64,000 nucleotides of DNA from Nematostella vectensis (taxonomy: Eukaryota; Cnidaria; Anthozoa; Actiniaria; Edwardsiidae): contig NC_064036.1 in the NCBI RefSeq assembly GCF_932526225.1, forward strand, positions 17,010,953 through 17,074,952. The letters run 5' to 3'. How positions within the stretch are numbered: the stretch's first letter is position 1; every line of letters starts with the position of its first letter. Below, one piece after another: positions 22,601 to 28,319 of this stretch. The notes under the pieces are model-generated. The model worked only from the letters and a program-made list of their open reading frames with translations, was not told where the DNA came from and searched no databases. The position numbers and the translations under genes were made by a program.

Positions 22601-23309
22601 CGAGAAATTCCTTTTTTAAGGGAGGGGGGGGGGGGGGGCAATTCAGCACCTCGTGCTCGCTGCATTGCCACAGGAGTCCCGAGCGCCTGTGTTTCTTTTG
22701 AGGTGCTTTCTGGGCAAAGCGATACCTGCAGAGCAGGCTAGGTTACTTACATTGTTCTTTTTGGCATAAGTTAATGGTCTGCGGGTAACCCATGCTCGAG
22801 GATTCAGCAAGTACCGGGGGGGGAGGGTTGACCTTTGGGGGCGCTCGCAAAGTACGCTGGGTCTTAGAGCATGTGGGTAACCCCTATTCAATCTAGGTGA
22901 CCTTTCTATAGCTCTTATTTTTATAACTGGGTTAGTAGTAGGATTATTAAGTTTTTTTCTTAGCTCACCAGAATGTATTCTCCTCTAGCATTACTCTGAG
23001 TGACGTAGAGACAGCGTTTTGCTCGGGAGAGAGGCCGCTGTCCAAGTCAACACCGAACTCCTGACTCAAGTACTCGATGCAAAACTGCGAGTCCGCCATC
23101 TTTGTGCTCTTGTACTCGATCCAGGGAAACTTTCTTTTGCTAGAAAACACGAGCGAAGTGTCTATCTCGTAGGGAATTTTAGCCATACGTAAAAAGCACT
23201 CAAGTTTGAGGCAGAAAGGGGACATGTTGGCGACCGGAAAACTGGCAGTGGGCCTTGGAAACTGATGAAGAATCACTTTAGTCTCCTCGAGTGCAGTTTG
23301 CGTGGCCAT
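10666..23309 (-). CDS. Failed axon connections (FAX)-like protein, copy B, with a virus-like element in its intron
   Basis: Exon 1 is 22969-23309 and exon 2 is 10666-11086; splice sites, phase and length (253 residues) match copy A, with a handful of substitutions such as K to R and G to S in exon 1. The intron is about 11.9 kb instead of 0.8 kb because the whole 11,067-bp element lies in it. Both frames are open, so the gene could still be spliced if the transcript tolerates the insertion, but element promoters or polyadenylation signals could truncate it. Confidence 0.8.
11298..11303. other. Left target-site duplication ATTTTG
   Basis: ATTTTG at the left edge recurs at 22371-22376. The uninterrupted site in copy A (7436-7450) has it once, in GTATTTTGACTT. 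A 6-bp duplication is the size made by Polinton/Maverick integrases. Confidence 0.88.
11304..11743 (+). repeat. Left terminal inverted repeat of the element (~440 bp)
   Basis: It starts with a G run, then ACCAGGGGGTTTCAGA, and is repeated inverted at 21945-22370. It contains two GC-rich ~45-55-bp units (GGGAGGCGCGAATC...) followed by four ~48-bp units starting TTTCACGTAC. It ends at the stop region of the first gene. Confidence 0.92.
11462..11654 (+). repeat. Four ~48-bp tandem units inside the left terminal repeat
   Basis: Each unit begins TTTCACGTAC(A/G)TA, followed by ATAATTAGGGC and ending near TGTAGGCC. The mirror copies lie at ~22035-22220. Iterated units with a TACGTA-like palindrome in both ends could bind integrase or a replication initiator; that is inference. 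Confidence 0.85.
11739..12407 (-). CDS. Element protein with a Gly/Ala/Val-rich hydrophobic region, 222 aa
   Basis: I do not recognise a named domain. Residues ~63-120 form a long glycine-rich hydrophobic stretch that could be two or three membrane helices, preceded by a basic RKKYKR segment. The C-terminal ~50 residues are charged and helical (KKRLREIREEF). The gene ends at the inner edge of the left terminal repeat and reads toward it. A virion membrane or membrane-disrupting role is a guess from composition only. The frame is intact. Confidence 0.6.
   Translation of the reverse strand: MPYHSLPSVCPPTCPQTHTTPTAPASIGGDVQSFRLQKICDTQAVHDNEITHHRQVRKKYKRAFAVTHAVSVASGIAVGALSSAGVGVSLSGIGVLIGGPLAGVAGLVGVGVVGAGAGVVSRGLTTKVSKHEDTMVLAESKKNSISELVSKALQDGHISDEEFRLIFQEQDRYYALKAAIRALHGLAPREKKSRKGPSLEAREKMKKRLREIREEFGSEVFK
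12460..13137 (-). CDS. Penton-like minor capsid protein candidate, 225 aa
   Basis: The protein is rich in beta-forming segments and has an LPAGHHTAESIVETIN segment (~residues 63-78) followed by a LDPLTGKIVL strand pair. This layout (proline-glycine turn, short helix, then strands) is what I associate with the single jelly-roll penton proteins of Polintons, adintoviruses and virophages. Such proteins fill the capsid vertices. The length fits. The gene is divergent from the 504-residue gene, only 30 bp from its start, so the two probably share a control region. Assignment is by pattern, not alignment. Confidence 0.6.
   Translation of the reverse strand: MFNTMVVLHAVFTGGELTLFFEQPIRRPRFVALRQCSLFNSWYNLKREHQITTIASLPPIATLPAGHHTAESIVETINRAESKILTAKLDPLTGKIVLGSNGIVFLNAELCALFGLEAKDDQLGERGLALPLGELPLKVTLPKIEALYIFCDIVDRTQCLALDEPSNVLACLETRGRPHEKVVYGPDIPVCVAASSSEFVSSIRIWITVDRVDGWTLRASLFASY
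13138..13167. promoter_or_regulatory. 30-bp divergent intergenic region between the penton-like and 504-aa genes
   Basis: The two start codons face away from each other across 30 bp containing GTGTTTAATAGGG. Any promoter must overlap one of the coding regions or be this A/T patch. Confidence 0.3.
13168..14682 (+). CDS. Large element protein with a C-terminal membrane anchor, 504 aa
   Basis: There is no domain I can name. The N-terminus (to ~45) is charged and helical; the centre has aromatic, Trp-containing segments (WPQQLNFAVWCATAGCG, RRILYELGAPLP); residues ~440-480 are Pro/Ala/Ser-rich and look disordered; the last ~20 (AGLSALAVAAAYYLF) are a single hydrophobic tail. It has an MAGG-H sequence that fits the adenain cleavage rule (M/I/L)xGG-x, although no such protease is present. 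I believe relatives recur in cnidarian genomes. A virion structural role is inferred from position among capsid genes. Its stop overlaps the stop of the convergent 326-aa gene by 16 bp. Confidence 0.65.
   Translation: MDWEGWRMLNEVPRRKEEETKKAAVAAGASIAEHIKHAIAEQVKKTVSLGFPRSLTLAQKLLYAVPATPVESTASDITPLLTQLEIHVAEDKSFTTRVRDIFKETVVTHKSAKESRRWLSEPSYGYWPQQLNFAVWCATAGCGVSLTDPTFATLPSVIRGFLRFHVCFTTRRILYELGAPLPGDSPFTQKGNPYKKAAFERLCIEFGLPRKPDFRWKGGRNHGLGDVFVFYPGEGYRNVHVIRGYDTAADEYPSHLNLFSDEGGTYNSGKQVGYIRNDDHGGVQYSWFAPPKGEGLKKAGLGRLDRSVEAFVYTVLGAQVNVRSSIAGAGGPAMEAQAEFTKLLEDANIENDIAQSVQRYQLAVQEAKVRLSLAVAPEVWLMPSDLVINTQSVVGYNNKLQKATDSMTLGANAINTETKPVGAQNMAGGHPRVQYVTDPGIDRVPSRRQSMDSAPAKVHAEGAAPAPSPRTHAAHSMSGEKSDHTALKAGLSALAVAAAYYLFR
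14667..15647 (-). CDS. Coiled-coil membrane protein of the element, 326 aa
   Basis: The N-terminal ~60 residues are acidic and low-complexity. Residues ~155-225 are strongly charged with heptad spacing, a likely coiled coil. A hydrophobic helix follows at ~231-253 (GFTVTAIGLAVATTIAAIV), then an amphipathic glycine/lysine-rich stretch and a second hydrophobic helix near 304-316 with a basic tail. It resembles a virion membrane protein, but the function is unknown. It is divergent from the major capsid gene across ~106 bp. The codons for TAGTAS contain one of the GCCGGAACGGC dyads. Confidence 0.6.
   Translation of the reverse strand: MGDGDVDIDDTLPGASADRGAGDDETTPLIPFDPDDGESIPMTSTSSCTHAAHGMATRIATQTAGTASAETSFITEGAATRLGLQSLREEYPDLNENLLRFQSDRRGKTVIQVRNPGKGGWSKPKQLFNEDGKVRRDVAKLKGFKLAMGSVAEIDAVIQENTERVQELQEVVATDRETIDDPNTSESSRQEARERNEERLSEIDELEHENRELENQKPLRERIKAIFKKYGFTVTAIGLAVATTIAAIVTSLGKSLSSVARGVGNGLKAIGKKLGEFLPGLVCSIANFVFNAAGEAVKFLGENAWLLVLAVAAFLVRRMQSSHRNK
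15446..15458 (-). promoter_or_regulatory. GCCG-GAA-CGGC dyad, copy 1
   Basis: A 13-base GCCGGAACGGCAA with inverted arms GCCG/CGGC occurs exactly four times in the element. This one is inside the 326-aa gene. Confidence 0.4.
15648..15753. promoter_or_regulatory. Divergent promoter region, 326-aa gene and major capsid gene
   Basis: It contains GTATACACATATG and ATATACGTATAT; the second runs into the capsid ATG at 15754. Similar alternating purine-pyrimidine palindromes lie before other plus-strand genes of the element. Confidence 0.4.
15754..17022 (+). CDS. Major capsid protein candidate (double jelly-roll type), 422 aa
   Basis: The sequence is mostly beta-prone with few cysteines. Segments typical of Polinton/adintovirus-type major capsid proteins are KSVRVTIYGMPNKIFSQG (~290-312), followed by TDFWREAKRRF, and a C-terminus of alternating hydrophobics (CHVFVVADAQMHIMNGQ) ending IQY. 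Trimers of such proteins form the capsid shell. At 422 residues it is short for the group. The frame is intact. The packaging ATPase starts 37 bp downstream on the same strand, a usual neighbour. I am confident of the capsid type, less so of the exact family. Confidence 0.75.
   Translation: MMSVSDKLDPQRKPRTPLGLKAERTVHRDTLNPSTASPGETLYVAVQKLSEGVTLVPGSLRVGLDLSISGHANNTVVNNVGRNLVSRLKISFAGETLQNTNRYDVFKTYEVLYLSKVEREDRLERGIQSENMRKLRSKAGDKATSNAKENALNDAHGARYTIPLDHSLLTDHGVLYPRALSEALLFEITFAAVDQVVVGSDATKLSYGIKNLELEYESLRDDNLARSAAAAYQNGTTFFYEQVNLHKTVVINKGTDSIINESVNLPRRSMSGLLLLFVGPYTAGARDSEKFVYPDIKSVRVTIYGMPNKIFSQGLRPTDFWREAKRRFVRPSPGGHSGAPAAPAIGPESFYGDNKFALWIELRTTDDSAIHGGGLRLVNTRDGVHLEIKRTASGTGTVNCHVFVVADAQMHIMNGQLESIQY
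17059..17660 (+). pseudogene. FtsK/HerA-type genome-packaging ATPase, split by a one-base frameshift
   Basis: The first open part (17059-17325) has Walker A GPTSCGKTQF near residue 14. The second part, in the next frame, has Walker B LIILDDC (from ~17322), then a Gln-containing VWVITQQL segment and an ILHDYGAEL tail. This is the layout of the FtsK-HerA ATPases that pump DNA into capsids of adintovirus- and Polinton-like elements. The reading frame drops by one base between ~17286 and 17325, with no obvious slippery heptamer. Either this copy is inactivated or one base is missing from the assembly. Confidence 0.85.
17806..17818 (+). promoter_or_regulatory. GCCG-GAA-CGGC dyad, copy 2
   Basis: Same 13-base sequence, near the N-terminal coding part of the gene at 17716-18258. 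Confidence 0.4.
18214..18226 (+). promoter_or_regulatory. GCCG-GAA-CGGC dyad, copy 3
   Basis: Same 13-base sequence near the end of the gene at 17716-18258; an ATG follows 3 bp later, as at copy 4. Confidence 0.4.
18465..18689 (+). CDS. Small membrane protein of the element, 74 aa
   Basis: The ATG at 18465 directly follows ACGCGTATATA. The product has two hydrophobic helices, around VITGLVAGIGWVG and MTAAVAGAVALKGYL, joined by a charged loop. Small two-helix proteins are common among capsid-encoding integrating elements and viruses; a virion membrane role is a guess. Confidence 0.6.
   Translation: MSTTQQSKITKTITDAAVITGLVAGIGWVGRKVLREDFTKDPSANAMSYAKMTAAVAGAVALKGYLEDQKILPM
18745..18766 (+). 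promoter_or_regulatory. TATACGTA-type palindrome cluster
   Basis: GCGTATACGTACACGTATAC lies about 35-55 bp before the start at 18800. Similar motifs lie at 15744-15755, ~18451-18464 and 19279-19294. Confidence 0.4.
18800..19224 (+). pseudogene. Small membrane-anchored element protein, split by a one-base frameshift
   Basis: The first part starts MASIAILVGGAVLNATAF, a hydrophobic N-terminus, then a basic, Gln-rich helix (KYQQDYGRYQQRRQK). In the next frame, from about 19000, it continues to LSDYYIPSKTQ and a C-terminal hydrophobic helix (IGAGAVAIGYTASRLL) before the stop at 19224. Both halves look like one protein with helices at each end, a pattern I associate with a family repeated in cnidarian genomes. 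The shift is again the loss of one base, around 18995-19030. A GTATACGTAC palindrome cluster lies 50 bp upstream. Confidence 0.6.
19279..19294 (+). promoter_or_regulatory. TATACGTATACG palindrome upstream of the integrase
   Basis: GCGTATACGTATACGT lies about 100 bp before the preferred integrase ATG (19394) and matches the motif before other plus-strand element genes. Confidence 0.4.
19377..19389 (+). promoter_or_regulatory. GCCG-GAA-CGGC dyad, copy 4
   Basis: Same 13-base sequence ending 4 bp before the preferred integrase ATG; it could control integrase expression. Confidence 0.45.
19394..20380 (+). CDS. Retroviral-type DDE integrase of the element, 328 aa
   Basis: The ATG at 19394 is chosen because upstream in-frame starts are non-ATG or lack support. 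An N-terminal helical segment (LRPIYYARGGFQGVTALHAKL, then a DRVRRWV helix) resembles the pre-core domain of Polinton integrases. The catalytic core has D in VVDVASRY (~95), DD in MVDDGTKF (~136) and E in QAFAESFY (~171), 35 residues apart. The C-terminal part (EVGTEVYIAV ... YTAYSKHGFTRSQL) resembles the SH3/chromo-like tail. It would insert the element and make the 6-bp duplication seen at its ends. The frame is intact. A GCCGGAACGGC dyad ends 5 bp before the ATG. Confidence 0.85.
   Translation: MSDEELGAFLRPIYYARGGFQGVTALHAKLPKGSTSIDRVRRWVSSQPVGGYTQTPPPPTTYAHFSEQIPNRIHQSGLLFLPTDRGYKYALTVVDVASRYKAASPLRTKSAAVVSRELAGIYAEGPLTWPKVLMVDDGTKFKGATTKLLTDNGVEVRRAEPGHHRSQAFAESFYRWLAQRLFRAQYSKELASGKTNREWVTALPIVISDMNATKTRMTGFAPKDAIKLRRVPLKAEKPPLEVPLEVGTEVYIAVNEEDLQDKGRRRATDPWWTSKAYPILKRVMEPGQPVLYYTAYSKHGFTRSQLRSATPARSNKSAGSASVTLAPR
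20386..21093 (-). CDS. HNH-type nuclease with a duplicated N-terminal module, 235 aa
   Basis: The C-terminus (residues ~186-230) has CTLCG, then FSIDRRDDSQGHYKWNVRLTC and CLSCN, the Cys-bracketed HNH layout found in virus and phage nucleases: S-x-D-R, a conserved N, and a CxxCN end. Upstream, a 37-residue helical module beginning DKEAPAVLAGLVQNIL occurs twice (18-54 and 117-153) with two differences, a recent internal duplication also visible in the DNA. It faces the integrase tail-to-tail with a gap of 5 bp. It may nick element or target DNA; this is inferred from the fold only. Confidence 0.7.
   Translation of the reverse strand: MCPNMDAYIEEVLGSMRDKEAPAVLAGLVQNILDEDIPDDVKHRLLKPLVPEKVWTEEVDPLLPGRRQEGPEGLDPEEYYSLFVGGAHLRFPSVDATLRGQDINASVYQEILDSVPDKEAPAVLAGLVQNILNEDIPDDVKHKLLKPLVPEKVCESLCGRTQCHTTRHVLTVDHVLGMIADAEKKCTLCGTQLLLQGYTKSHPQCFSIDRRDDSQGHYKWNVRLTCLSCNRRHKR
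21150..21440 (-). CDS. Small Cys-rich (zinc-binding type) protein, ~96 aa
   Basis: The ATG at 21440 (MKCGKDYCGW) is preferred to an upstream start. Paired cysteines and histidines run through it: CGKDYC, CGRRCMDTYCKVH, CRVCG and CRPC, suggesting two zinc sites. The C-terminal third is basic. It probably binds nucleic acid. A near-copy of TGCCACCCAGTCTCTAA lies twice around 21100-21155. It is on the same strand as the HNH gene and upstream of it, so the two may be co-transcribed. Confidence 0.55.
   Translation of the reverse strand: MKCGKDYCGWLKIGHANTCGRRCMDTYCKVHLQRLRKGSPLPVPCRVCGIGTQSETRLCRPCRANREGQRMRGIERRARGWFALVLSDIAARSTVN
21621..21945 (+). pseudogene. Small element protein broken by two one-base frameshifts, ~108 aa
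   Basis: Three adjacent frames look like one helical protein. The first starts at 21621 (MAARLKHEISPKVLG) and reaches ~21730; the second carries RLYETVFRKQEASVAATK to ~21789; the third carries IVDLWPAIERSIKRAHDG and ends at a stop near 21945, the inner edge of the right terminal repeat. Each step is a loss of one base, the second at an AAAA run. The start lies in AAGATGGCGGC, a host-like start context and YY1-like site. Function unknown. Confidence 0.5.
21945..22370 (-). repeat. Right terminal inverted repeat of the element (~426 bp)
   Basis: It is the inverted copy of 11304-11743, with few substitutions, a ~13-bp difference near the inner part and a shorter terminal C run. It ends CCTGGT followed by C's at 22370. 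Confidence 0.92.
22371..22376. other. Right target-site duplication ATTTTG
   Basis: It matches 11298-11303 and continues into ACTTTAGTATTGCG, the host sequence that follows the same hexamer at 7442 in copy A. Confidence 0.88.
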
Positions 23310-23569
23310 TTTGAGATTTTGTAAAAGGGAAAGGTCACGGTTGACAAGCTACTTCAGTATGCCAACCGACACGCTGATCTAACATGATCTAAAATGCTCT
23401 CCTCATGCAATTTGATATTTGCATTTATCAACACGCCCGAATAAGCACGAAAGCCAACCGTCCTTTGAATAAAATGAAAAAAAAAAAGATAAAAAAATAA
23501 AGTATTCTTGAGGCTACGTTCAAACTTCGTATTATCCATGAGCCGCATTCAATGTAAATGCATGCAATT

Positions 23570-24009
23570 CAGGGGCGGATCCAGGATTTCAAAATGGGTG
23601 GTGGATAATGGTCACTACATAGATCTTACAATACTTCTCTCTGAGTTGGATTTGTCGCGTCAGCAAAGTCAAGCAGGCGAAGGAAAATGGACAGTACCTC
23701 CCGTCCCTAAGACATTTATTTTCTTCAAACAATGTGACTTTTCAATGTGGATATCCACCCCACTGTATTTGCCCCTGCAATTGAACCAACTCGATTCTTA
23801 CATCTACATTTGCACTCTTTTCCATTGGATAAGTTTCATGGATAATACGACGTTTGAACTTTAGCCTAAGTAATATAATCTAAAGCTCATGTGAATCAGT
23901 AGCGGATCTAGTGGGGAGGGTTTGGGGGTTTACCCCCCCCCCCCATTTGGGCTGCCAGAGGGCCATATTTAACAAACAAATTCCCCCCTTTGTCAATGAG
24001 CCGCCCCTG
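23570..24009. mobile_element. MITE-like element with CAGGGGCGG ends (copy B)
   Basis: It is the duplicate of 8607-9043 with the same inverted ends and small indels. Confidence 0.5.
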
Positions 24010-24334
24010 TGAATAATTCGAGTACTCGCGATTCTTGCAAGTTGAAGTTGACAATTGTTTTTTTCGTCAGTATTTTTATTTCAAGCGTCTATCCCCCATA
24101 TTTCTCGCCGAATTCACAATATTTAGATATCGACACTTGATACTATCACTATATTACCTAAAACCAGGCAAAATCCCGATGACTGTTTCTAATAGACAAA
24201 ATACGTCATCAGTCGGGAGGCGAATAATTTACTCGCACCAGACTTCCTCTTCTTAGGATGTCTAAAAACGCGCGAAAACGCTTGTCAATCAAACATAGAA
24301 ATATAAAGCCACACCTACATATTTACATTTTTGC

Positions 24335-24970
24335 GATAATTTAGAATACTACAATTATTTTAAATATTATCTATTAGTCCTCTCTTTTACAATGTGATCT
24401 TTTAAGATCTTAAATATCTGGGTAAAGGATATTTGCATACCACGGACAAAAACTCAGAAGTGTTAATAATAAATTAAAATCTTTAAAATAACCTATATAT
24501 ATATACTTAAATTGTAAAATGCGTCATCGGGCTGGAATTGTTTAAAATCAACATTAAAACAAAATCTACTTTCATCTAAAAGAGGTCTGTTTACTATAGA
24601 GAAATGATATTAGCATTGCTTGCATGCAAATCCACGACTGCACAATTTGCGATGAAAATGTCTCTTTAGATGACCCCAGACTGGTTGGATTTGATCATTT
24701 GACTGGCTTCAAAAGGTATGACAGATTGATTGAGTTGAATATAGCGTTTACCCAATGTAGATGAAAAATAACATCATTGCCAAGTTGCATTCCTTCCTAC
24801 ACTTGTGTCATGTCAATAATATAATTGGTCAACTTTTGTCTAGCCTTCGTCATGGGACATGTCGCTCCATAAGGGGGCATCAGCGAAGATTGTCTGATTT
24901 ATGATCGCCTCAATCTAGCGCCAGACCACATTTGCTGATGTACATCAGTCACGTGACGGAAACACGACGG
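24335..24970. other. AT-rich intergenic DNA
   Basis: It is unique sequence to the right of the FAX duplication. I see no gene or element. Confidence 0.4.
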
Positions 24971-24981
24971 GAACACGTGCT

Positions 24982-25139
24982 CTGATTGGACAGCTTTGAC
25001 ACGTGACAGTAACTGCAAAGAAGAGCCTGATCTGATTGGACTGCTTTTGAAATGACAGTTACTGCACTGAGGTGTGTGATCTGATTGGACAGCTTTTGAC
25101 ATGTGACAGTTACTGCACAGAAGATCGTGGTCTGATTGG
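24982..25139. repeat. ~50-bp tandem repeat with four inverted CCAAT boxes
   Basis: CTGATTGG starts at 24982, 25032, 25081 and 25132, each followed by a similar ~42-bp sequence with TGACAGTNACTGCA. ATTGG is the reverse of CCAAT, an NF-Y site, here repeated at ~50-bp spacing. No gene is apparent beside it. Confidence 0.7.
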
Positions 25140-25144
25140 TCGGA

Positions 25145-25900
25145 TCCATGTGCGTGGTGTCTCTGCGTTGTTTGGTACTTGTAGTAGTGATGTACTCCCC
25201 GACTTGACTGGCAAGACAGGCGATAGCCCTCTATTGTTTAAATGCTGTGGAACGAAAATAATAAAATCAAATAAAGCGCTACACGTGTCAGGTCAGTGCT
25301 TGTGAGTGCCAAAACGAGTGCGTGACGGACATTGCGTTCTGTGTCGACCACAGCAGACTTATCACTAGTGGAGCATGCAAGCAAGGAAGCGGAGACATTG
25401 GATGCTTACACATGTGCGCAAACCAGAAAATAATGAAGGGGAACATTTTCTTCCTTCTAATATCTCCCACCTCTTCCTTGCCGTCTAATATAACACGAGT
25501 TAATGTCCCCACTTTCTCCTCCAACTCTCCGCTTCCTTTATTAGTGAGAATCGATTTTCAGAGTCACTAGTGCTTTCCAATTATGCTCGATTGCTAGAAT
25601 TTAAACCTAAGTTCTGAGAACTTGGCCATTAGGTTTTTAAAAGGTTTAGTGTCGCTAGCGGTAACCCCATAATATGTCCGTCACTTTATAAGGTTCAGAG
25701 GTAAGTTTTATAGCTGAATTAATGTGCATTTGTTTAGGGTATAACCCACTCACAGATGAGTAGCGACGTCTACATTAGTGAAAACTTATTTAAAAATATT
25801 TAATACTCACAGGCATCATCTCCTTGTTACATGAACATGTTATCAAGAGTAAGTGGGTATTAAAAACGCGAGAAGAATTGATTGTTGCCACTTGGAGCGC
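25145..25900. other. Intergenic DNA
   Basis: I see no coding signal; short open frames here have no recognisable motifs. Confidence 0.4.
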
Positions 25901-25906
25901 GGGATT

Positions 25907-26248
25907 ACAGGCCCGTACCCAGGATTTTTCTTCGGGGGGTGCGTGTGGTCCGTAACTTTTCCCGAGGGAGGGGAGGGGGGGGGGAGGGTTTTTTTTTTTT
26001 ATAAAAATCTGACCACCCCCGAAAGAACAAAGAGGGGTTTTTTTATGCCTTTGCAGTGTCTCTACGGGACGTTTATTGTCAGATTTGGCTACATACCAGA
26101 GTGATCTAGCTTATGCTTTATGGTTTTGTCTACAAATAGCACGTCTATTGAGAATCGAAAGTGGACCATCGGCCGTTGTGTGTGTGTGTGTGTGTGGGGG
26201 GGGGGGGGTGCGTTCTCACCCCCTGCACCCCCCTGGGTACGGGCCTGT
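25907..26248. mobile_element. MITE with ACAGGCCCGTACCCAGG ends
   Basis: A 17-base inverted repeat flanks ~342 bp of non-coding DNA containing G runs and a TG microsatellite (26178-26196). The target duplication is unclear (possibly ATT). Confidence 0.6.
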
Positions 26249-26640
26249 ATTACATTAGGGCGACCTTAATGGCGTATACGTTTCGTGGTGACTATTTATT
26301 GAATCTTTAAATGCCAAGCTTGATAGCGGTGCGTATGCCCGCGCAAAAACATATTATCAAAAATACTTTCTAGTATTAACGACGCTGACAATCAGGTACA
26401 TGTTTTTGATAATAAACGTTTACGTGCGCCAATAGAATGTGCCTTTGCAAAACCAGCTCGTACCAAGGCCTCCCGGCTGTAATACCGGGTGGAATCCCAT
26501 CATGGGAAAAACACGGAAGTACCGCTCATGCAATCAAATCCATCCCATTATGCCTTTCGGGAAAAGCTCAACCCTAGTCCCTCTCGCTTTGTGAACAGTG
26601 AAAGACGCGCCTGGTACGAGGCAGAGACGATTAAGTGCAT
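26249..26640. other. Intergenic DNA between a MITE and a GC-box array
   Basis: I see no gene or clear repeat. Confidence 0.4.
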
Positions 26641-26832
26641 AGCCACGCCCCTACGTGACACTTGACATGTTAAGCCACGCCCCTACGTGACACTTGACAT
26701 GTTAAGCCACACCCCTACGTGACACGTGCTTATTCGTGCATACGTTCCGTCCACCTCGTTTTGTAGAGGGGCAGAGGCACAATTGACATGTTTAGCCACG
26801 CCCCTACGTGACACGTGCTTATTCGTGCCTAC
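26641..26832. repeat. Tandem array with GCCACGCCC and TACGTGAC motifs
   Basis: AGCCACGCCCCTACGTGACA recurs at 26641, 26674, 26705 (CACACCCC variant) and 26794. The last two copies sit in a larger ~90-bp repeat that also carries GTGCTTATTCGTGC. The units combine a KLF/SP-like GC box with a CACGTG-like motif. Confidence 0.65.
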
Positions 26833-27514
26833 ATTGAGTTCACCTCATGGAGGGTCAGAGCGGAGGTTTAGTAGAGTCGTCCTTCCGAGAGGAAAATTTA
26901 AATTTCTGTAAAAGAAGAGGATCATAAGAGAAGAAAAGAAAGTTAGGCCAGGCAGAGGAATGGGAGAGGACAAAGAGGTGTAAGTTCTATTATCAAGAAA
27001 GGGAACACAAGGAAGACATAAAGTCAAATTACTTCTGTGAAATTAGTCGGAGTTGAGGTAACATGAAATAGATTTTTAAGAGAAAGAAAAAGGCATGGAA
27101 CTGACTATTATCAATTGTAAGAGAGTGATCACCACGAAAAGGTTATTTTGTATTAAATATTTAATTCCTTAAGCGGGTAGGGGCAGGTCCCAGATTGTTT
27201 TAATAAACACTATTAATAATTTAACTTTACCATTTCAAAATGTTTTGGCTTTAGCAGGTACACGTGACTGTGTTTAGCGATCTAAATCGAGATCGCACAG
27301 AATTTCTTACCCGAAAGCTATGTCTTTTTGTTGAGTCAGTTGGTGTACTGGAACGCTGACCCACATTAAAACTCATTGATCGCCGCCGACTCTTGTCTTT
27401 TTTGTCTTTACGATCAATAGAACTGAGGTCGAGAGCTCCTCTGATAAATAGACAGCAATTAGTATTATGATGTTTAAGATTTAAAATGACACTATAATCA
27501 CCTATTAACTACCC
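26833..27514. other. Intergenic DNA
   Basis: It is purine-rich around 26890-27110. I see no gene. Confidence 0.4.
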
Positions 27515-27786
27515 TCATCATCATCACCATCACCATCACCATCACCATCACCATCACCATCACCATCACCATCACCATCACCATCACCATCACCATCACC
27601 ATCACCATCACCATCACCATCACCATCACCATCACCATCACCATCACCATCACCATCACCATCACCATCACCATCACCATCACCATCACCATCACCATCA
27701 CCATCACCCATCACCATCACCATCACCATCACCATCACCATCACCATCACCATCACCATCATCATCATCATCATCATCATCAACAT
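27515..27786. repeat. (CATCAC)n microsatellite ending in a CAT run
   Basis: It is about 230 bp of near-perfect hexamers with one extra C near 27707, flanked by CAT trinucleotides. The open frames across it (poly Met-Val, poly Gly-Asp) are by-products of the repeat. Confidence 0.95.
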
Positions 27787-27789
27787 CAC

Positions 27790-28310
27790 CTAAAGGTCCG
27801 CGAGCACCACAAACAAAGAGGGGGGAGGTAGCCTACTTGTAGGCACTGGAGTTGTTTATTTGGTGAGAAAACACGGAGGTATTTGGCCGACATTTTGAAA
27901 AATTAGGATGCAGAGGAATGGGGCAAGTGGGTCCGCGTCCAAAATGGTGGTCGAAATAGAGGGGAGGGGGCTGTACTCTCCCAAAGTCAAGAAAAGGCTC
28001 CAAGATAATAAAAGTTTTATCATCATCATCAACATTACCAACAACATCAACCACCACTACTATTTTCCCAGCGTGTAGCAGGCCATGGGTGGTGGTTTGG
28101 GGGGGGGGGGGGGGGGGGGGAGAGGCACTATACAAAAACTAAAAGAAAATCTATGGGGGGGGGGTCCCCTAGTGCCCTGCCTTCTGCTACGGCCCTGCTT
28201 TATCATAATCAACATCCTCATCATAGTCACTATTATCATCATCAACCAACAATAACATCATCATTAGCATGACCAACATGGTCATCCTCTGGGAGTATGC
28301 AATCCTACTC
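27790..28310. other. Low-complexity intergenic DNA
   Basis: It holds G runs (28099-28121, 28155-28164) and CAT/ATC-rich stretches. I see no gene. Any final kazrin exon would lie here or further left, but none is evident. Confidence 0.4.
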
Positions 28311-28319
28311 AGTGGATAT

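Larger units (their letters stand above)
9369..24334. repeat. Tandem segmental duplication, copy B, split by an 11-kb insertion
   Basis: It is collinear with copy A apart from the 11-kb insertion and its 6-bp target repeat at 11298-22376, a ~45-bp extra piece near 22660 and small indels, many in G/C runs. Removing the insertion leaves about 3.9 kb, the length of copy A. Confidence 0.93.

Noticed and set aside
27498-27789. Open frames of poly Met-Val and poly Gly-Asp
   Set aside because: They are translations of the (CATCAC)n microsatellite.
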